DNA from: Euryarchaeota archaeon TMED192
GTDB taxonomy: Archaea > Thermoplasmatota > Poseidoniia > Poseidoniales > Thalassarchaeaceae
DNA: 49,629 nt
Assembly (NCBI GenBank): GCA_002170775.2
Contig: NHIP02000003.1
Coordinates: 221,776-271,404 of the forward strand
Direction: 5' to 3'
The stretch's first letter is position 1, and each line of letters starts with the position of its first letter. A program made the translations under genes and the position numbers. Of this stretch, positions 1-8,628 are shown one piece after another. Under the pieces are notes generated by a model that was not told where the DNA came from, ran no database searches, and worked only from the letters and a program-made list of their open reading frames with translations.

Positions 1-282
1 GAAATCATGTCTGAATGGGGTCAGCATCTCGACGGTTTGAAGACCAACAATGCAGTTATCATCCTTGAAGACGGCTCCGCTACAGATCCTGTTGGCGCTG
101 GCAAGCTTGAAGCTGCACTCGATGAGATTGAAAACGCTCAAGGATTGGTCTTTGCAGGAAAGATGAGCGATCGTATCTTCGATCTTGCTAGCAAAGGTGG
201 TATCGAGAACGTTCTTGCTAGCTCTGTCTCTGGCACTGCTCGTAAAGGGACTGTTTCAGCTTACACGCCTTCCGACCTATGA
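1..282 (+). CDS. dnaG: Archaeal DnaG-like primase, C-terminal fragment
   Basis: Only the last 93 codons are present; the frame is open to the window edge, so the start lies outside. The residues match the C-terminal region of archaeal DnaG: an alternating strand around AVIILEDG, an LVFAGKMSDRIFDLA segment that corresponds to the family's pattern VFDG..xxRLxDIA, and a GIENVLA strand. Archaeal DnaG has a TOPRIM primase core and is also found associated with the exosome, where it helps bind RNA. The TOPRIM core is not in view, so the call rests on the tail alone. An internal ATG at base 7 is probably just an internal methionine. The next gene starts 78 bp downstream. Confidence 0.7.
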   Translation, partial: EIMSEWGQHLDGLKTNNAVIILEDGSATDPVGAGKLEAALDEIENAQGLVFAGKMSDRIFDLASKGGIENVLASSVSGTARKGTVSAYTPSDL

Positions 283-360
283 CCGCTTTCGATAAACAGG
301 CGCTGAACCAGCGTCTGGCTCCTATGCGGGATAGAAGGCATCAAAGCCTCAACGAATGCG

Positions 361-2628
361 ATGGGGTTTGTGGTTGAGACGACGCAGGTCGTGATTGGGG
401 TCTATGGATTCCTAATTGTTGCTTATGCGTCTGCATTTCTGCGTCAGAAGTCCGCTAGGAAAAAGGCTGCAGCCATGAGGGACGAATTAGACAGTATGGC
501 GTCTGCGTTCAACGAAGTTCATCGTGAATTGTCAACCATGAATGACGGGATTGACTCAGTTCTCGAGAAAGGTGATCCAGTGCACGACCGTTTGTCTGCA
601 CATACTGCATTAGAATCTGCAGAGAGGATCATTCGAAGACAGGATAATCTGAGCGTAGGGGGCCTTTGTGAGATTTTGACGCATCCCGCCCGACTACTAG
701 CGCATGCGATGGAACACCATGAATCTGAGTCAGAGGGTTCGCTGATTGGGATGGGGACCTTGACCCATAGGCTCGCCGGCATTCTTGACGCTTCAGGAAT
801 CAGACCTGATGATCTGGGCCTCAATTCTTCTGAATTCGAACGCCTTGGATGTCTTTTCGAGGAACATGGAGGCCTAAACAATGCTAGAGATGCATACGAG
901 GCTTCTCTCAGAGAAGGGCATAGATACGATGGTATGACGGGGCTCCTCAGAATACTTCGTTCAATGGGGTCGGGTTCTGATCTTGTTGAGGCTCTAGAAA
1001 GTCATATTCTTGCAGAGCCTGATGAAATTGCAGCCTTGGTGGAGCAACTATCTTTGTTACCAGAAAGCGATGCTAGAAGCAGACGGAACAAGAAAAGGTT
1101 GTCATCACTAGGATGGGATGGAGAGACAGAAATCGAGTTAATTGGTTCAATGGGTGGTCTAAGGGCACGTGCTACGGGCCCATCGATGACAGAGGTTTCC
1201 CCATCGGTGAAGATTAACAGGGCAGCATCGAGGATAGAAAATGGCAAGCCAGACGAAGGGCTTGAGATTCTCGACATGCTTTCTATGGAAGATAGAATCT
1301 CTCCCGGTGTTCTAATCCTACGTGCTAAAGCGTCCCATCTGAAAGGAGATCATGAATTGGCTTTGAAACTGGTGAGAAGATCGAGTATCGATTCAGATGA
1401 TGCTATCTTGCTGGAGGTTTCCGCCATGGTTTCCATGGGGGAGACGGAATCTGCACTGAAGCGCCTTACGAATCGGGTCTACAACGACAGGTGCACGCCT
1501 GCTCTTTGCGAGGCGGCGGCAAAGCTGGCAATTGCCATGGGTCTGCTAGAAGTAGCGTGGCGGGTCCTTGATGCGTGTGACGAGGGAACTAGGACTATCG
1601 GGGTACTCGATGCCCGCGCTATGGCGTTGGTTCACAAATCAGATACAGAGCGAAATCAGAGTGGATCGGTTTCAGACAGTATTTTATCCGACCTCGAGGA
1701 ATGCGGGCGAAAAATGGTTGAGATGGATCGTGAAGATCATCGGGGATGGCTCACAGCCTCCATAGCCCAGCGTATGAACAGCAATCCCGAAGATGCTGAG
1801 ACGTGCATCGTCCGGGCACGCAGAATTGCTGAGAGGGAGCCTCGAGTTCTCATTGAAGAAGCACGTGTGAGAATTGATCGGATGGAGTTCGGAGAGTCAA
1901 GATCTGTGTTGATGGAATGCGATAAGCTTCGTGCGGACAAAGTCGAGATTGAATTCTTGAATGGGCTATCTTATGCAAGAGAAGGTCGTATGGAGGACGC
2001 GGGAAGGAGGTTTGTATCCGTTCTGGAATTAGATCCTTCACATGTAAGCGCCCGCCTCAATCTCGCATCAGTGTACTTGGCTCGAAATCAGTACAATGAC
2101 GCTGCAAATCATGCTATGGTAGTTGTGGATTCTCACCCCGACAACCCATCAGCTATGCGTCGTGCCAGCGAGGCGATGATTGGTCTCTCAGATTGGTCTA
2201 AGGCAATCGATTTGCTTGAGAGGTCACTTTCAATCGATCATGGACACGTGCCATCGATGACGAGGCTTTCCTCTTGTCTGCTCAGGACAGGTAGAGGGGA
2301 GCAGGCAGAAGAAATTCTAAATCAGGCTATTAGAATCGACCCCAGTCAAAGCGGCCCTTGGAGTTGCAGGGGATCTCTGTATCTAGAGTTCAATCGTATA
2401 GCAGAAGCGACATCGGATCTTGAGAAAGCATGGGAATGCGATCCTCGCCGTTCTGATGTACTCATGATGCTTGCTGAACTGGAAGAACGAACTGGTGATT
2501 TCCGGGCTGCTTCGATAAGATGGAGGCAAGTACTCGATCTAGACCCCACGGATCAGCATGCAAGATCTAGATTGGAGGTTGTAAGGGCCAGAACCCCGGA
2601 AGAGGCGGAAAGGATTCATCTTAGGTGA
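361..2628 (+). CDS. Membrane-anchored TPR-repeat protein
   Basis: A 755-residue protein with one hydrophobic helix at about residues 8-28 (VVIGVYGFLIVAYASAFL), followed by basic residues (RQKSARKK) and a coiled-coil-like stretch to about residue 60. This suggests an N-terminal membrane anchor with the rest in the cytoplasm. The C-terminal third (about 535-745) holds five or six tetratricopeptide repeats, visible as recurring pieces such as ALELDPSH, ARLNLASVYLAR and AEEILNQAIRIDPS; weaker repeats probably fill the middle. TPR solenoids bind other proteins, so this is likely a scaffold or assembly factor, but no partner can be named. No enzymatic motif is seen. The ATG at 361 is the first in frame. 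Confidence 0.75.
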   Translation: MGFVVETTQVVIGVYGFLIVAYASAFLRQKSARKKAAAMRDELDSMASAFNEVHRELSTMNDGIDSVLEKGDPVHDRLSAHTALESAERIIRRQDNLSVGGLCEILTHPARLLAHAMEHHESESEGSLIGMGTLTHRLAGILDASGIRPDDLGLNSSEFERLGCLFEEHGGLNNARDAYEASLREGHRYDGMTGLLRILRSMGSGSDLVEALESHILAEPDEIAALVEQLSLLPESDARSRRNKKRLSSLGWDGETEIELIGSMGGLRARATGPSMTEVSPSVKINRAASRIENGKPDEGLEILDMLSMEDRISPGVLILRAKASHLKGDHELALKLVRRSSIDSDDAILLEVSAMVSMGETESALKRLTNRVYNDRCTPALCEAAAKLAIAMGLLEVAWRVLDACDEGTRTIGVLDARAMALVHKSDTERNQSGSVSDSILSDLEECGRKMVEMDREDHRGWLTASIAQRMNSNPEDAETCIVRARRIAEREPRVLIEEARVRIDRMEFGESRSVLMECDKLRADKVEIEFLNGLSYAREGRMEDAGRRFVSVLELDPSHVSARLNLASVYLARNQYNDAANHAMVVVDSHPDNPSAMRRASEAMIGLSDWSKAIDLLERSLSIDHGHVPSMTRLSSCLLRTGRGEQAEEILNQAIRIDPSQSGPWSCRGSLYLEFNRIAEATSDLEKAWECDPRRSDVLMMLAELEERTGDFRAASIRWRQVLDLDPTDQHARSRLEVVRARTPEEAERIHLR

Positions 2629-2643
2629 TTCATAGCAAATGCC

Positions 2644-3198
2644 ATGACGACTGCCCACGGGACCGAGCCTGGAGCTCTTGCGCCTATATTCAGATTGCCG
2701 AATGCCAATGCCTCTGTAGGTGGGCCGGAGATTGATCTTGAGGACGTGCTAAAGGGTGCGGGGGGGATTGTGATGTTCACATGCAATCATTGCCCATATG
2801 TCGTAGCCTCGGAGGAACGGATTGAGATTGTGGCATCGTTTGCTGAAAAATCTGGTCTCGGGTTCGTTGGAATCAATTCGAATGACCCGGTGAGATACGT
2901 TTCGGACAATTGGGAACATATGGTTAAGCGAGCCTCGGAGGGCATGTCATATCCGTACCTTCACGACTCGACACAAAATATTGCAATGGCCTACGGGGCA
3001 GAAAGAACTCCGGAATTTTACTTGATATCCAACTCGAGAGAGATAGTGTATAGGGGGCGTCTGGATGATTCTCCGAGGGACCCTTCTTCTTCAAAGACCA
3101 CCGATTTGATGGATGCTGTCGAAGAATATCTTGAGGGGAAGGCGATCACGAATAATCGAACTGAAAGTATCGGATGCTCAGTAAAATGGAAGGAGTAG
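2644..3198 (+). CDS. Thioredoxin-fold redoxin, PRX-like family
   Basis: A 184-residue thioredoxin-fold protein. After an AhpC/TSA-like opening (GALAPIFRLPNA), it has the sequence MFTCNHCPYVVA, the NHCP signature of the PRX-like1 redoxin group, giving a CxxC pair at about residues 47-50. The cis-proline region appears as ERTPEFYLI. These proteins are thiol redox enzymes or peroxiredoxin-like; substrates are mostly unknown. There is no signal peptide, so it is probably cytoplasmic. It starts 15 bp after the TPR gene and ends 7 bp before the methyltransferase, so the three may be cotranscribed. Confidence 0.8.
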   Translation: MTTAHGTEPGALAPIFRLPNANASVGGPEIDLEDVLKGAGGIVMFTCNHCPYVVASEERIEIVASFAEKSGLGFVGINSNDPVRYVSDNWEHMVKRASEGMSYPYLHDSTQNIAMAYGAERTPEFYLISNSREIVYRGRLDDSPRDPSSSKTTDLMDAVEEYLEGKAITNNRTESIGCSVKWKE

Positions 3199-3205
3199 GT
3201 AGAAC

Positions 3206-4078
3206 TTGAGGATGGGCCTGCCGGCGAAAATATTCGTCACTTTGTTACGACTATCTCCTGCTCGTATCCAGAACAGGATGTGGAAATGGTGGTATCAAAA
3301 AATGGCTAAAACTAACGATGATTCGCGTTTCCGATTCATGAATTATGGTTTTGAAGATGGTGACGGCCCGGATCTTTATTCATCTGACGAAGTTAATCGG
3401 CTGTTCATTCAACTCTATTCTATGAATCTTAGAGGTGCTGAAATTGAGGGACGAGATGTCCTTGAAGTGGGATCTGGACGAGGTGGGGGGGCCAGTTGGG
3501 TCGCTAGATCACTGCAACCGAGAAGGGTTGTAGGTGTTGATTTTTCATCAGAAGCGGTGAATTTGTGCAACCAATGGTATGGAGATCAGGATAATCTGAG
3601 TTTCGTGGAGGGGAATGCAGAGGACCTGCCTTTCGATGACGAGTCATTCGACTTGGTTTACAATGTCGAGTCATCGCACTGCTACGGAGACATGGGTGCT
3701 TTCATTGAGCAAGTTCACAGAGTGCTTCGAGAAGGAGGTACATTCTGCTGGACGGATCTTCGTGATTCAGAGACCATGTCTCTTCTCCCCGGGATGTTCG
3801 AATCACGGGGATTTGAGATTGTGGAGTCAGCGATTGTGGTCGATGAGGTCCTGAGGGCTCTCGATGAGATCAATGAGGCGAAGATCGAACAAATAACCAA
3901 TCAGGTCCCCAAGTCCATAAGGAAGAGTGTGGAAACTTTCGCGGGAGTCAAAGGGACTCCGGTGTACGAAGGATTCGTGAATGGCTCGATGACGTATCAC
4001 AGACACATGATGAAGAAAATAGATGTCAATCCTAGCTCAGGCGGCGGTGTAGAAAGCGCGCGAATGAAGATTCGATGA
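3206..4078 (+). CDS. Class I SAM-dependent methyltransferase
   Basis: A 290-residue methyltransferase of the UbiE/Methyltransf_11 type. Motif I is DVLEVGSGRGGGASWVA (about residues 86-102), motif II is VVGVDFSSEAV, and the post-motif region is EGNAEDLPFDDESFDLVY followed by VLREGGTFCW. The overall look is like sterol, phthiotriol or phosphoethanolamine-type C/O/N-methyltransferases acting on lipids or small molecules; the substrate cannot be read from sequence. The start is TTG at 3206, chosen because AAGGAG lies 10 nt upstream; an ATG two codons later (3212) is the alternative. The N-terminus (IFVTLLRLSP) is mildly hydrophobic and may touch membrane. Confidence 0.82.
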   Translation: MRMGLPAKIFVTLLRLSPARIQNRMWKWWYQKMAKTNDDSRFRFMNYGFEDGDGPDLYSSDEVNRLFIQLYSMNLRGAEIEGRDVLEVGSGRGGGASWVARSLQPRRVVGVDFSSEAVNLCNQWYGDQDNLSFVEGNAEDLPFDDESFDLVYNVESSHCYGDMGAFIEQVHRVLREGGTFCWTDLRDSETMSLLPGMFESRGFEIVESAIVVDEVLRALDEINEAKIEQITNQVPKSIRKSVETFAGVKGTPVYEGFVNGSMTYHRHMMKKIDVNPSSGGGVESARMKIR

Positions 4079-4084
4079 TTCGAA

Positions 4085-4140
4085 GGTCGGGGTTACTAGT
4101 GTCTGGGCTTTAGGAATCTTCACAGCATTGCACCCCGACC
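4085..4140. repeat. Inverted repeat upstream of enolase
   Basis: GGTCGGGG at 4085-4092 is the exact reverse complement of CCCCGACC at 4133-4140. The arms are separated by 40 nt, and the second ends 7 bp before the enolase GTG. The pair could be a spaced stem in a 5' leader or a two-site operator. An 8-bp match at this spacing could also arise by chance. Confidence 0.35.
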
Positions 4141-4147
4141 GGATGCT

Positions 4148-5398
4148 GTGAAGGGACTAATTACGGACATCCACGCTCGATCTATACTCGACTCTCGTGG
4201 ACGCCCGACAGTCGAAGTCGAATGTTTTGTAGACGGTTCTCTGATGTCGAGGGCGGCTGTGCCATCAGGTGCCAGTACCGGTTCGCATGAAGCTGTTGAA
4301 CTGAGAGATGGGGGCGATTTATGGCATGGCTCAGGTGTCGAAAAGGCCGTGAAAAACGTAAACACTGTGCTCAGGGATGTCCTTGTCGGAAGCGATGTTT
4401 CGGATCAAGAGGCGATCGATGGATTACTGATTGAGGCAGATGGGTCGATGAATAAATCAATCATGGGTGCTAATGCAATTCTTGGTTGTTCCATGGCAGC
4501 GTTCAGAGCGTCTTCGTTAGCCAAGGGCGTGCCCCTATGGCAAAATCTACCAGGCACGTGGCCGAATCCTAGTTTACCGGTGCCTCTGATGAACATCTTG
4601 AATGGCGGCGCTCATGCCTCAACTAATGTTGATGTGCAGGAATTCATGGTCGTCCCCTATGGGTTCCCTGATTTTGATTCGGCTCTTCGTGCTGGGACGG
4701 AAACATACCATGCTCTGAAAAAAACTCTCGGTGAAAAGGGCCTTCTTGGAGGAATTGGCGATGAGGGGGGTTTCGCACCGTCTCTTCAGAAAAATGAGGA
4801 TGGCTTGAGGCTCTTGGTAGAAGCCATTGAACGGGCCGGTTACTCTTCAGAGACTCAGATTGGTATTGCCTTGGATGTGGCAGCCTCTGAATTCTATAAA
4901 TCGGGCAAGTATTCATTCGACGGCAGGGAAATCGGTGGCGCGGATCTTTCAGCTATCTACTCGTCCTGGGTAGACAGATATCCGATTGTATCAATCGAAG
5001 ATCCGTTTGACGAAGATGATTGGATGTCTTGGATTTCTTTCACGGAAAGAGGGCATGATATCAGAATAATAGGAGATGATTTGTACGTCACCAATCCCAT
5101 AAGGTTGCAGAAGGGAATCGACGAAGGGGCTTCAAATTCGATATTGATAAAACCAAATCAGATAGGAACGCTGACTGAAACTCTGAAGGTGATGGGGATT
5201 GCAAATCAGGAGGGTTTCGACTGCATAGTCTCACATCGCTCGGGTGAAACATCGGATGACACGATCTCCGACATAGCTGTTGGAACGGGATGTGGATGGA
5301 TCAAAACCGGGGCTCCTGCGAGATCCGATCGGACATCCAAATACAACCAACTACTCAGAATATCTGAAGCCGGGCTCCCGTATTCAGGATGGGTTTGA
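4148..5398 (+). CDS. eno: Enolase (phosphopyruvate hydratase)
   Basis: Converts 2-phosphoglycerate to phosphoenolpyruvate in the cytoplasm. The 416-residue length fits the family. Visible signatures are the N-terminal ARSILDSRGRPTVEVE, the mobile loop SGASTGSHEAVELRD, GGAHASTNVDVQEFMVVP, GDEGGFAP (general acid/base region), metal ligands in VSIEDPFDEDDW and IIGDDLYVTN, the catalytic lysine in ILIKPNQIGT (Lys335), and SHRSGETSDDT. The start is GTG at 4148; no in-frame ATG lies nearby and the N-terminal motif begins only a few residues in. It is followed, 7 bp away, by the convergent deoxyhypusine synthase gene. Confidence 0.97.
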   Translation: MKGLITDIHARSILDSRGRPTVEVECFVDGSLMSRAAVPSGASTGSHEAVELRDGGDLWHGSGVEKAVKNVNTVLRDVLVGSDVSDQEAIDGLLIEADGSMNKSIMGANAILGCSMAAFRASSLAKGVPLWQNLPGTWPNPSLPVPLMNILNGGAHASTNVDVQEFMVVPYGFPDFDSALRAGTETYHALKKTLGEKGLLGGIGDEGGFAPSLQKNEDGLRLLVEAIERAGYSSETQIGIALDVAASEFYKSGKYSFDGREIGGADLSAIYSSWVDRYPIVSIEDPFDEDDWMSWISFTERGHDIRIIGDDLYVTNPIRLQKGIDEGASNSILIKPNQIGTLTETLKVMGIANQEGFDCIVSHRSGETSDDTISDIAVGTGCGWIKTGAPARSDRTSKYNQLLRISEAGLPYSGWV

Positions 5399-5405
5399 AT
5401 ACGGT

Positions 5406-6359
5406 TTAATTCTCCATAATCGCTTCGAGTATGAGAGGGAGAACTATTGATGCATCGGACTCTATAACGAATGTGGGGGTTTCCAAACTCAACTTCCCCC
5501 AACTAATCTTCTCATTCGGAGGAGCTCCTGAATATCCGCCATACGATGGTCTTGACTCGGATATCTGAGCGAACCAGGACCAGAGATTGACATCGATGCC
5601 TACGTCTTGTCTGAGCATTGGGACCACACAGATCGGAAAGTCGCCCGATATGCCTCCGCCCACTTGAAGAAGTCCTGTTGGAGAGTCATCTTCACGGTAC
5701 CAATCCGCCAGATCTTGCATTGCATGGAGTCCGCTCAATACGATATCTTGGGAAGACAGTGTGAGGTCTATGACACGTGCAACTAGAATATTGCCGAGAG
5801 TGGAGTCTTCCCACCCAGGAGTGAATATCGGGAGGTTTGCATCTGCGGCGGCCATCAACCATGATTCATTTGGATCGCCGTCGAGATCAAGGTCCCCATG
5901 CAAAAGCAGGTCGTAGATATACTCGTGAGGGAATCTTCTGTCACCAGCCGCTTCGGCATCTTTCCATAGTTCTAACATTTGTTTTTCGACATATCTTATC
6001 GCCTCTTGTTCAGGAATTGCCACGTCTGTTACACGATTCAACCCCCTTTCATGGAGATTCAAGTCGTCTGAAGCAGAGAAATCCCTCCAATTGGGTATTC
6101 TCTCATAATCTGATCTTGCTATCAGATTGAACAAGTCTTCCTCGAGATTCGCACCGGTACAGCATATTGCATGTACTTTCTGAGATCGTATCGCAGGTGC
6201 CAGAGTTTTGCCGATCTCAGCAGTCGACATCGCGCCTGCAAGGGTGATCATCAGTCGGCCATCATTTTCCAGAAATGTTCTAATCGATTCAATACAATCG
6301 GATAGTGCACCGGCATTGAAATGCCTGTAATTCCTCTGAATGAAGTCTCTTACGGACAT
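5406..6359 (-). CDS. dys: Deoxyhypusine synthase
   Basis: Transfers the 4-aminobutyl group of spermidine to a specific lysine of archaeal translation factor aIF5A, the first step of hypusine formation; NAD-dependent. The 317-residue protein shows the family layout: LAGAMSTAEIGKTLAP, the NAD-binding TGANLEEDLFNLI, HEYIYDLLLHG, IFTPGWEDSTLGN, QVGGGISGDFPICVVPML, SGAPPNEKISWGK with the catalytic Lys289 of the WGK motif, and DASIVLPLI. It sits 12 bp downstream of SAM decarboxylase, which makes the aminopropyl donor for spermidine; pairing the two is functionally sensible. The start is preceded by GAGGG. Homospermidine synthase-like paralogs exist, but the full active-site set favours true DHS. 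Confidence 0.93.
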   Translation of the reverse strand: MSVRDFIQRNYRHFNAGALSDCIESIRTFLENDGRLMITLAGAMSTAEIGKTLAPAIRSQKVHAICCTGANLEEDLFNLIARSDYERIPNWRDFSASDDLNLHERGLNRVTDVAIPEQEAIRYVEKQMLELWKDAEAAGDRRFPHEYIYDLLLHGDLDLDGDPNESWLMAAADANLPIFTPGWEDSTLGNILVARVIDLTLSSQDIVLSGLHAMQDLADWYREDDSPTGLLQVGGGISGDFPICVVPMLRQDVGIDVNLWSWFAQISESRPSYGGYSGAPPNEKISWGKLSLETPTFVIESDASIVLPLILEAIMEN

Positions 6360-6371
6360 CTGAATCCCTCA

Positions 6372-6785
6372 TCAATTCGAGTGTTTTTCTTCCTCAGTGC
6401 TGGTTTGTGGGTGTATGAATCGATTTACTGTATCTCTTCTCATTTGAATGATGTTTGGGCTGGATAAAGTCAAGCTCTCATGGATGATATCGATGATGTT
6501 CTCAGGATCATGGTCGCCGCATGTGAAAGCGTCTATCGCCAGCCAACCACGATCTGAATAGCAGTGCGCTGAGACGTGGCTTTCGTCGATTAGTACGACT
6601 GCGGCAAAACCAGGGGGGGAGTGTTCTCCATCAAAAATCTCCACATGTGAATGGACCTCTCTTATTCCACACTTATTCACAGCATTCTGAAGAATTTTAA
6701 GGATATATCGGCCATCTATGGGGCTTTGGTTCGGTTGGAATCCCACATAGTCCACATACACATGCTTGCCGTGCGCCCTATTCAT
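6372..6785 (-). CDS. speD: S-adenosylmethionine decarboxylase proenzyme
   Basis: Pyruvoyl enzyme that makes decarboxylated SAM, the aminopropyl donor in spermidine synthesis. The 137-residue size fits the class 1b (SpeH-type) family. The self-cleavage site is visible as LIDESHVSAHCYSD: Glu68-Ser69, with Ser69 expected to become the pyruvoyl group, then His70 and downstream DAFTCGDH with Cys89. It is placed just upstream of deoxyhypusine synthase, which uses spermidine. A TATA-like box about 23 bp before the ATG suggests its own, possibly leaderless, transcript in addition to read-through from the Nudix gene. The acidic/basic tail after residue 120 looks disordered. Confidence 0.93.
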   Translation of the reverse strand: MNRAHGKHVYVDYVGFQPNQSPIDGRYILKILQNAVNKCGIREVHSHVEIFDGEHSPPGFAAVVLIDESHVSAHCYSDRGWLAIDAFTCGDHDPENIIDIIHESLTLSSPNIIQMRRDTVNRFIHPQTSTEEEKHSN

Positions 6786-6803
6786 CTGAAACCCTCTATT
6801 TTT

Positions 6804-6815
6804 GATTTAAAAATC
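6804..6815 (-). promoter_or_regulatory. TATA-like box for speD-dys
   Basis: On the minus strand the sequence reads GATTTTTAAATC, centred about 24 bp before the speD ATG at 6785, the spacing expected for a leaderless archaeal transcript. It overlaps the last codons and stop of the upstream Nudix gene. The call is by position and composition only. Confidence 0.45.
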
Positions 6816-7319
6816 GCTATGTTGAACATGTAAATAATATGGTGACTTTGCTTCCTCAGACCCATCTAGACAGAGCATGTGCGGGACGTTCATCAAGGCA
6901 CATTTTACTATTGATTTCATTGTCTTGCTGATGAATTTAACAGACTCTATTTCCATTATGTCAAACCACCCAAAATCTGATATTTCTTCATTATCGATAG
7001 TTACGTCAGTCGTTTTCGGATGGATTGAATATGCGATGAACAGCGCTGGCATGCCTGACCTAATTGTCTCACGCACGGCGATTATTCCTTTGATATCGCC
7101 ATCTACCCCGCACTCCTCTTTCAATTCTCTGAGAGCCGATTGCATGGGATATTCATCGGAGTTTGCGTATCCTTTAGGCGCCCCCCATAGCCCTGCATGT
7201 TTACCTGCAGCTTCCTTTACGAGGAGGATCTTGTCATCGTTTACAACGCATGCAGCCACGCCCAGATCGCAGGATATGAGATGTGCTCTGAGGGCGGTGA
7301 TTGGCTGTTCAGGCGTCAT
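6807..7319 (-). CDS. Nudix hydrolase
   Basis: A 170-residue Nudix-fold pyrophosphohydrolase. The complete Nudix box lies at residues 50-72: Gly50, Glu56, Arg64-Glu65, Glu68-Glu69 and Gly71 follow the pattern Gx5Ex7REuxEExGu, preceded by GLWGAPKG. Such enzymes hydrolyse nucleoside diphosphate-X compounds, including oxidised nucleotides, NADH or ADP-sugars; the substrate is not decided by sequence. Its start overlaps the end of the aminotransferase gene by 11 bp, so the two are translationally linked. The C-terminal part beyond residue 140 has no recognised motif. Confidence 0.88.
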   Translation of the reverse strand: MTPEQPITALRAHLISCDLGVAACVVNDDKILLVKEAAGKHAGLWGAPKGYANSDEYPMQSALRELKEECGVDGDIKGIIAVRETIRSGMPALFIAYSIHPKTTDVTIDNEEISDFGWFDIMEIESVKFISKTMKSIVKCALMNVPHMLCLDGSEEAKSPYYLHVQHSDF

Positions 7320-8448
7320 CCAAAAGCCAACCCCTGATTCTACTTATTCCTTCTTTGATATCGGCTTCAGGAGCTGCATAAGATATTCTTACGAATCCTT
7401 CGCCCCCCGTGATGAGGGATGCTGGAATTAATTGCACTCCGGCATTAAGAGCGCCATCTGCAAATTCTATGTCTGTCATCCCAGTTTCAGTGACGTCTAC
7501 GAAGAGGTAGAATGCCCCCTCTGGATCTACTATCCTCAGTCCGGATATGTCCGACAGGCCGTCGATCATCAGATCTCTTCTTTTCCTATATGCCTCAGAA
7601 AATTCCTCAACCTCGTCATCGCAATCCAACGCAACTCTGGCGGCTTCCATCATGAATGTGGGGATGTGTGATGCAGAATTGGCCTGGCATTTCAAGGCAG
7701 CCTTGACTACGGGATTTGGTCCAGCCAAGAATCCCACACGCATTCCCGTCATTGCCCACGTCTTTGACCATCCGCTGATTACAATCGTTCGTTCGGCGCC
7801 CCCCTCTATTGTGGCTGGAGAGACGTGTTCGACACCATTCCATATTAGTCTGGAATATATTTCATCTGAAATAATCCATAGATCGTTTTCTACCGCTATC
7901 TCAACAATCTCCGCTATCTCTTCCCTGGAATAGACAGCACCAGTCGGGTTGCAAGGTGAGTTGATCATGATGGTCCGTGTTCGCCCGGTTATCGCAGATC
8001 GAATAGCATCCATATCAGGGTGGAAATTGGTCCTATGGACAGGCACGTTTACTGGAACGGCGCCTATGAACGATATCATCGGCTCATAAGAAGCCCAAGA
8101 TGGTGAAAGCAGGATTGCCTCATCCCCCTGATTGAGGGTAATCATGTATGCATACAGTAGAGCCTGCTTGGCTCCGGGAGTGATGAGTACGTTCTCACCG
8201 GAAGTTGTTATGCCGCTGGTCCTCATGAGGTGTTTAGCGACGGCTTCGCAGAGTTCGGGTGAGCCTTGGCCTCTGGTGTACTTGGTTCGGCCGGCTTCCA
8301 AACCCTGTATGGCGGCCTCTATTATCGGCTGCGGTGTTGAAAATCCTGGTTCTCCTACTGTCCAACGTATCACACCATCAGGAGGAGGTTGAAGGTATGG
8401 TGCGAATCCGACTCCAAGGCCTTCGAATCGGGTCGCGGTGCGTGGCAT
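7309..8448 (-). CDS. PLP-dependent aminotransferase, AspC-like (class I/II)
   Basis: Transfers amino groups between amino and keto acids, probably aspartate or an aromatic/branched substrate; exact specificity cannot be told. Motifs: WTVGEPGFSTP, the family's N-P-T-G turn in NSPCNPTGAVYS, ISDEIYSRLIW, the PLP-lysine motif SGWSKTWAMTGMRVGF (Lys229 from the chosen start), and a C-terminal FVRISYA containing the carboxylate-binding arginine. The ATG at 8448 is chosen because homology-like sequence begins at MPRTATRFEG; an in-frame ATG at 8547 would add 33 residues without motifs and would reach to within 3 bp of the tRNA-Cys gene, leaving no room for that gene's promoter. Length of 379 is normal for the family. 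Confidence 0.88.
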   Translation of the reverse strand: MPRTATRFEGLGVGFAPYLQPPPDGVIRWTVGEPGFSTPQPIIEAAIQGLEAGRTKYTRGQGSPELCEAVAKHLMRTSGITTSGENVLITPGAKQALLYAYMITLNQGDEAILLSPSWASYEPMISFIGAVPVNVPVHRTNFHPDMDAIRSAITGRTRTIMINSPCNPTGAVYSREEIAEIVEIAVENDLWIISDEIYSRLIWNGVEHVSPATIEGGAERTIVISGWSKTWAMTGMRVGFLAGPNPVVKAALKCQANSASHIPTFMMEAARVALDCDDEVEEFSEAYRKRRDLMIDGLSDISGLRIVDPEGAFYLFVDVTETGMTDIEFADGALNAGVQLIPASLITGGEGFVRISYAAPEADIKEGISRIRGWLLDDA

Positions 8449-8550
8449 AACTAGCGGTTGTGCTTGGCGTCCATGAAGGTATTCTAGGCAGGGTGCATGA
8501 TTTCTAACTCGGGAAGCGTTGAAATCGGAATCTTTGGTGGCCCACATGCT

Positions 8551-8624
8551 GCACGAGTGGCAGAGTAGCTATGCAACGGACTGCAGATCCGTGTACCCGG
8601 GTGCAAATCCCGGCTCGTGCTCCA
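8551..8624 (+). tRNA. tRNA-Cys (GCA)
   Basis: A full cloverleaf can be drawn by hand. Acceptor GCACGAG (8551-8557) pairs with CTCGTGC (8614-8620). The D stem has 3 bp. The anticodon stem ACGGA/TCCGT encloses loop CTGCAGA, giving anticodon GCA. The T stem CCGGG/CCCGG encloses loop TGCAAAT. The discriminator is U73, an identity element for cysteine tRNA, and CCA is encoded. No intron is present. Odd feature: position 55 is G rather than the near-universal T (pseudouridine), and the D loop has GC rather than GG at 18-19. Confidence 0.95.
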
Positions 8625-8628
8625 CAAT

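Noticed and set aside
279-377. A 32-codon ORF whose ATG overlaps the dnaG stop (ATGA)
   Set aside because: It runs into the TPR gene in another frame, has no recognisable features, and the overlap alone is weak evidence.
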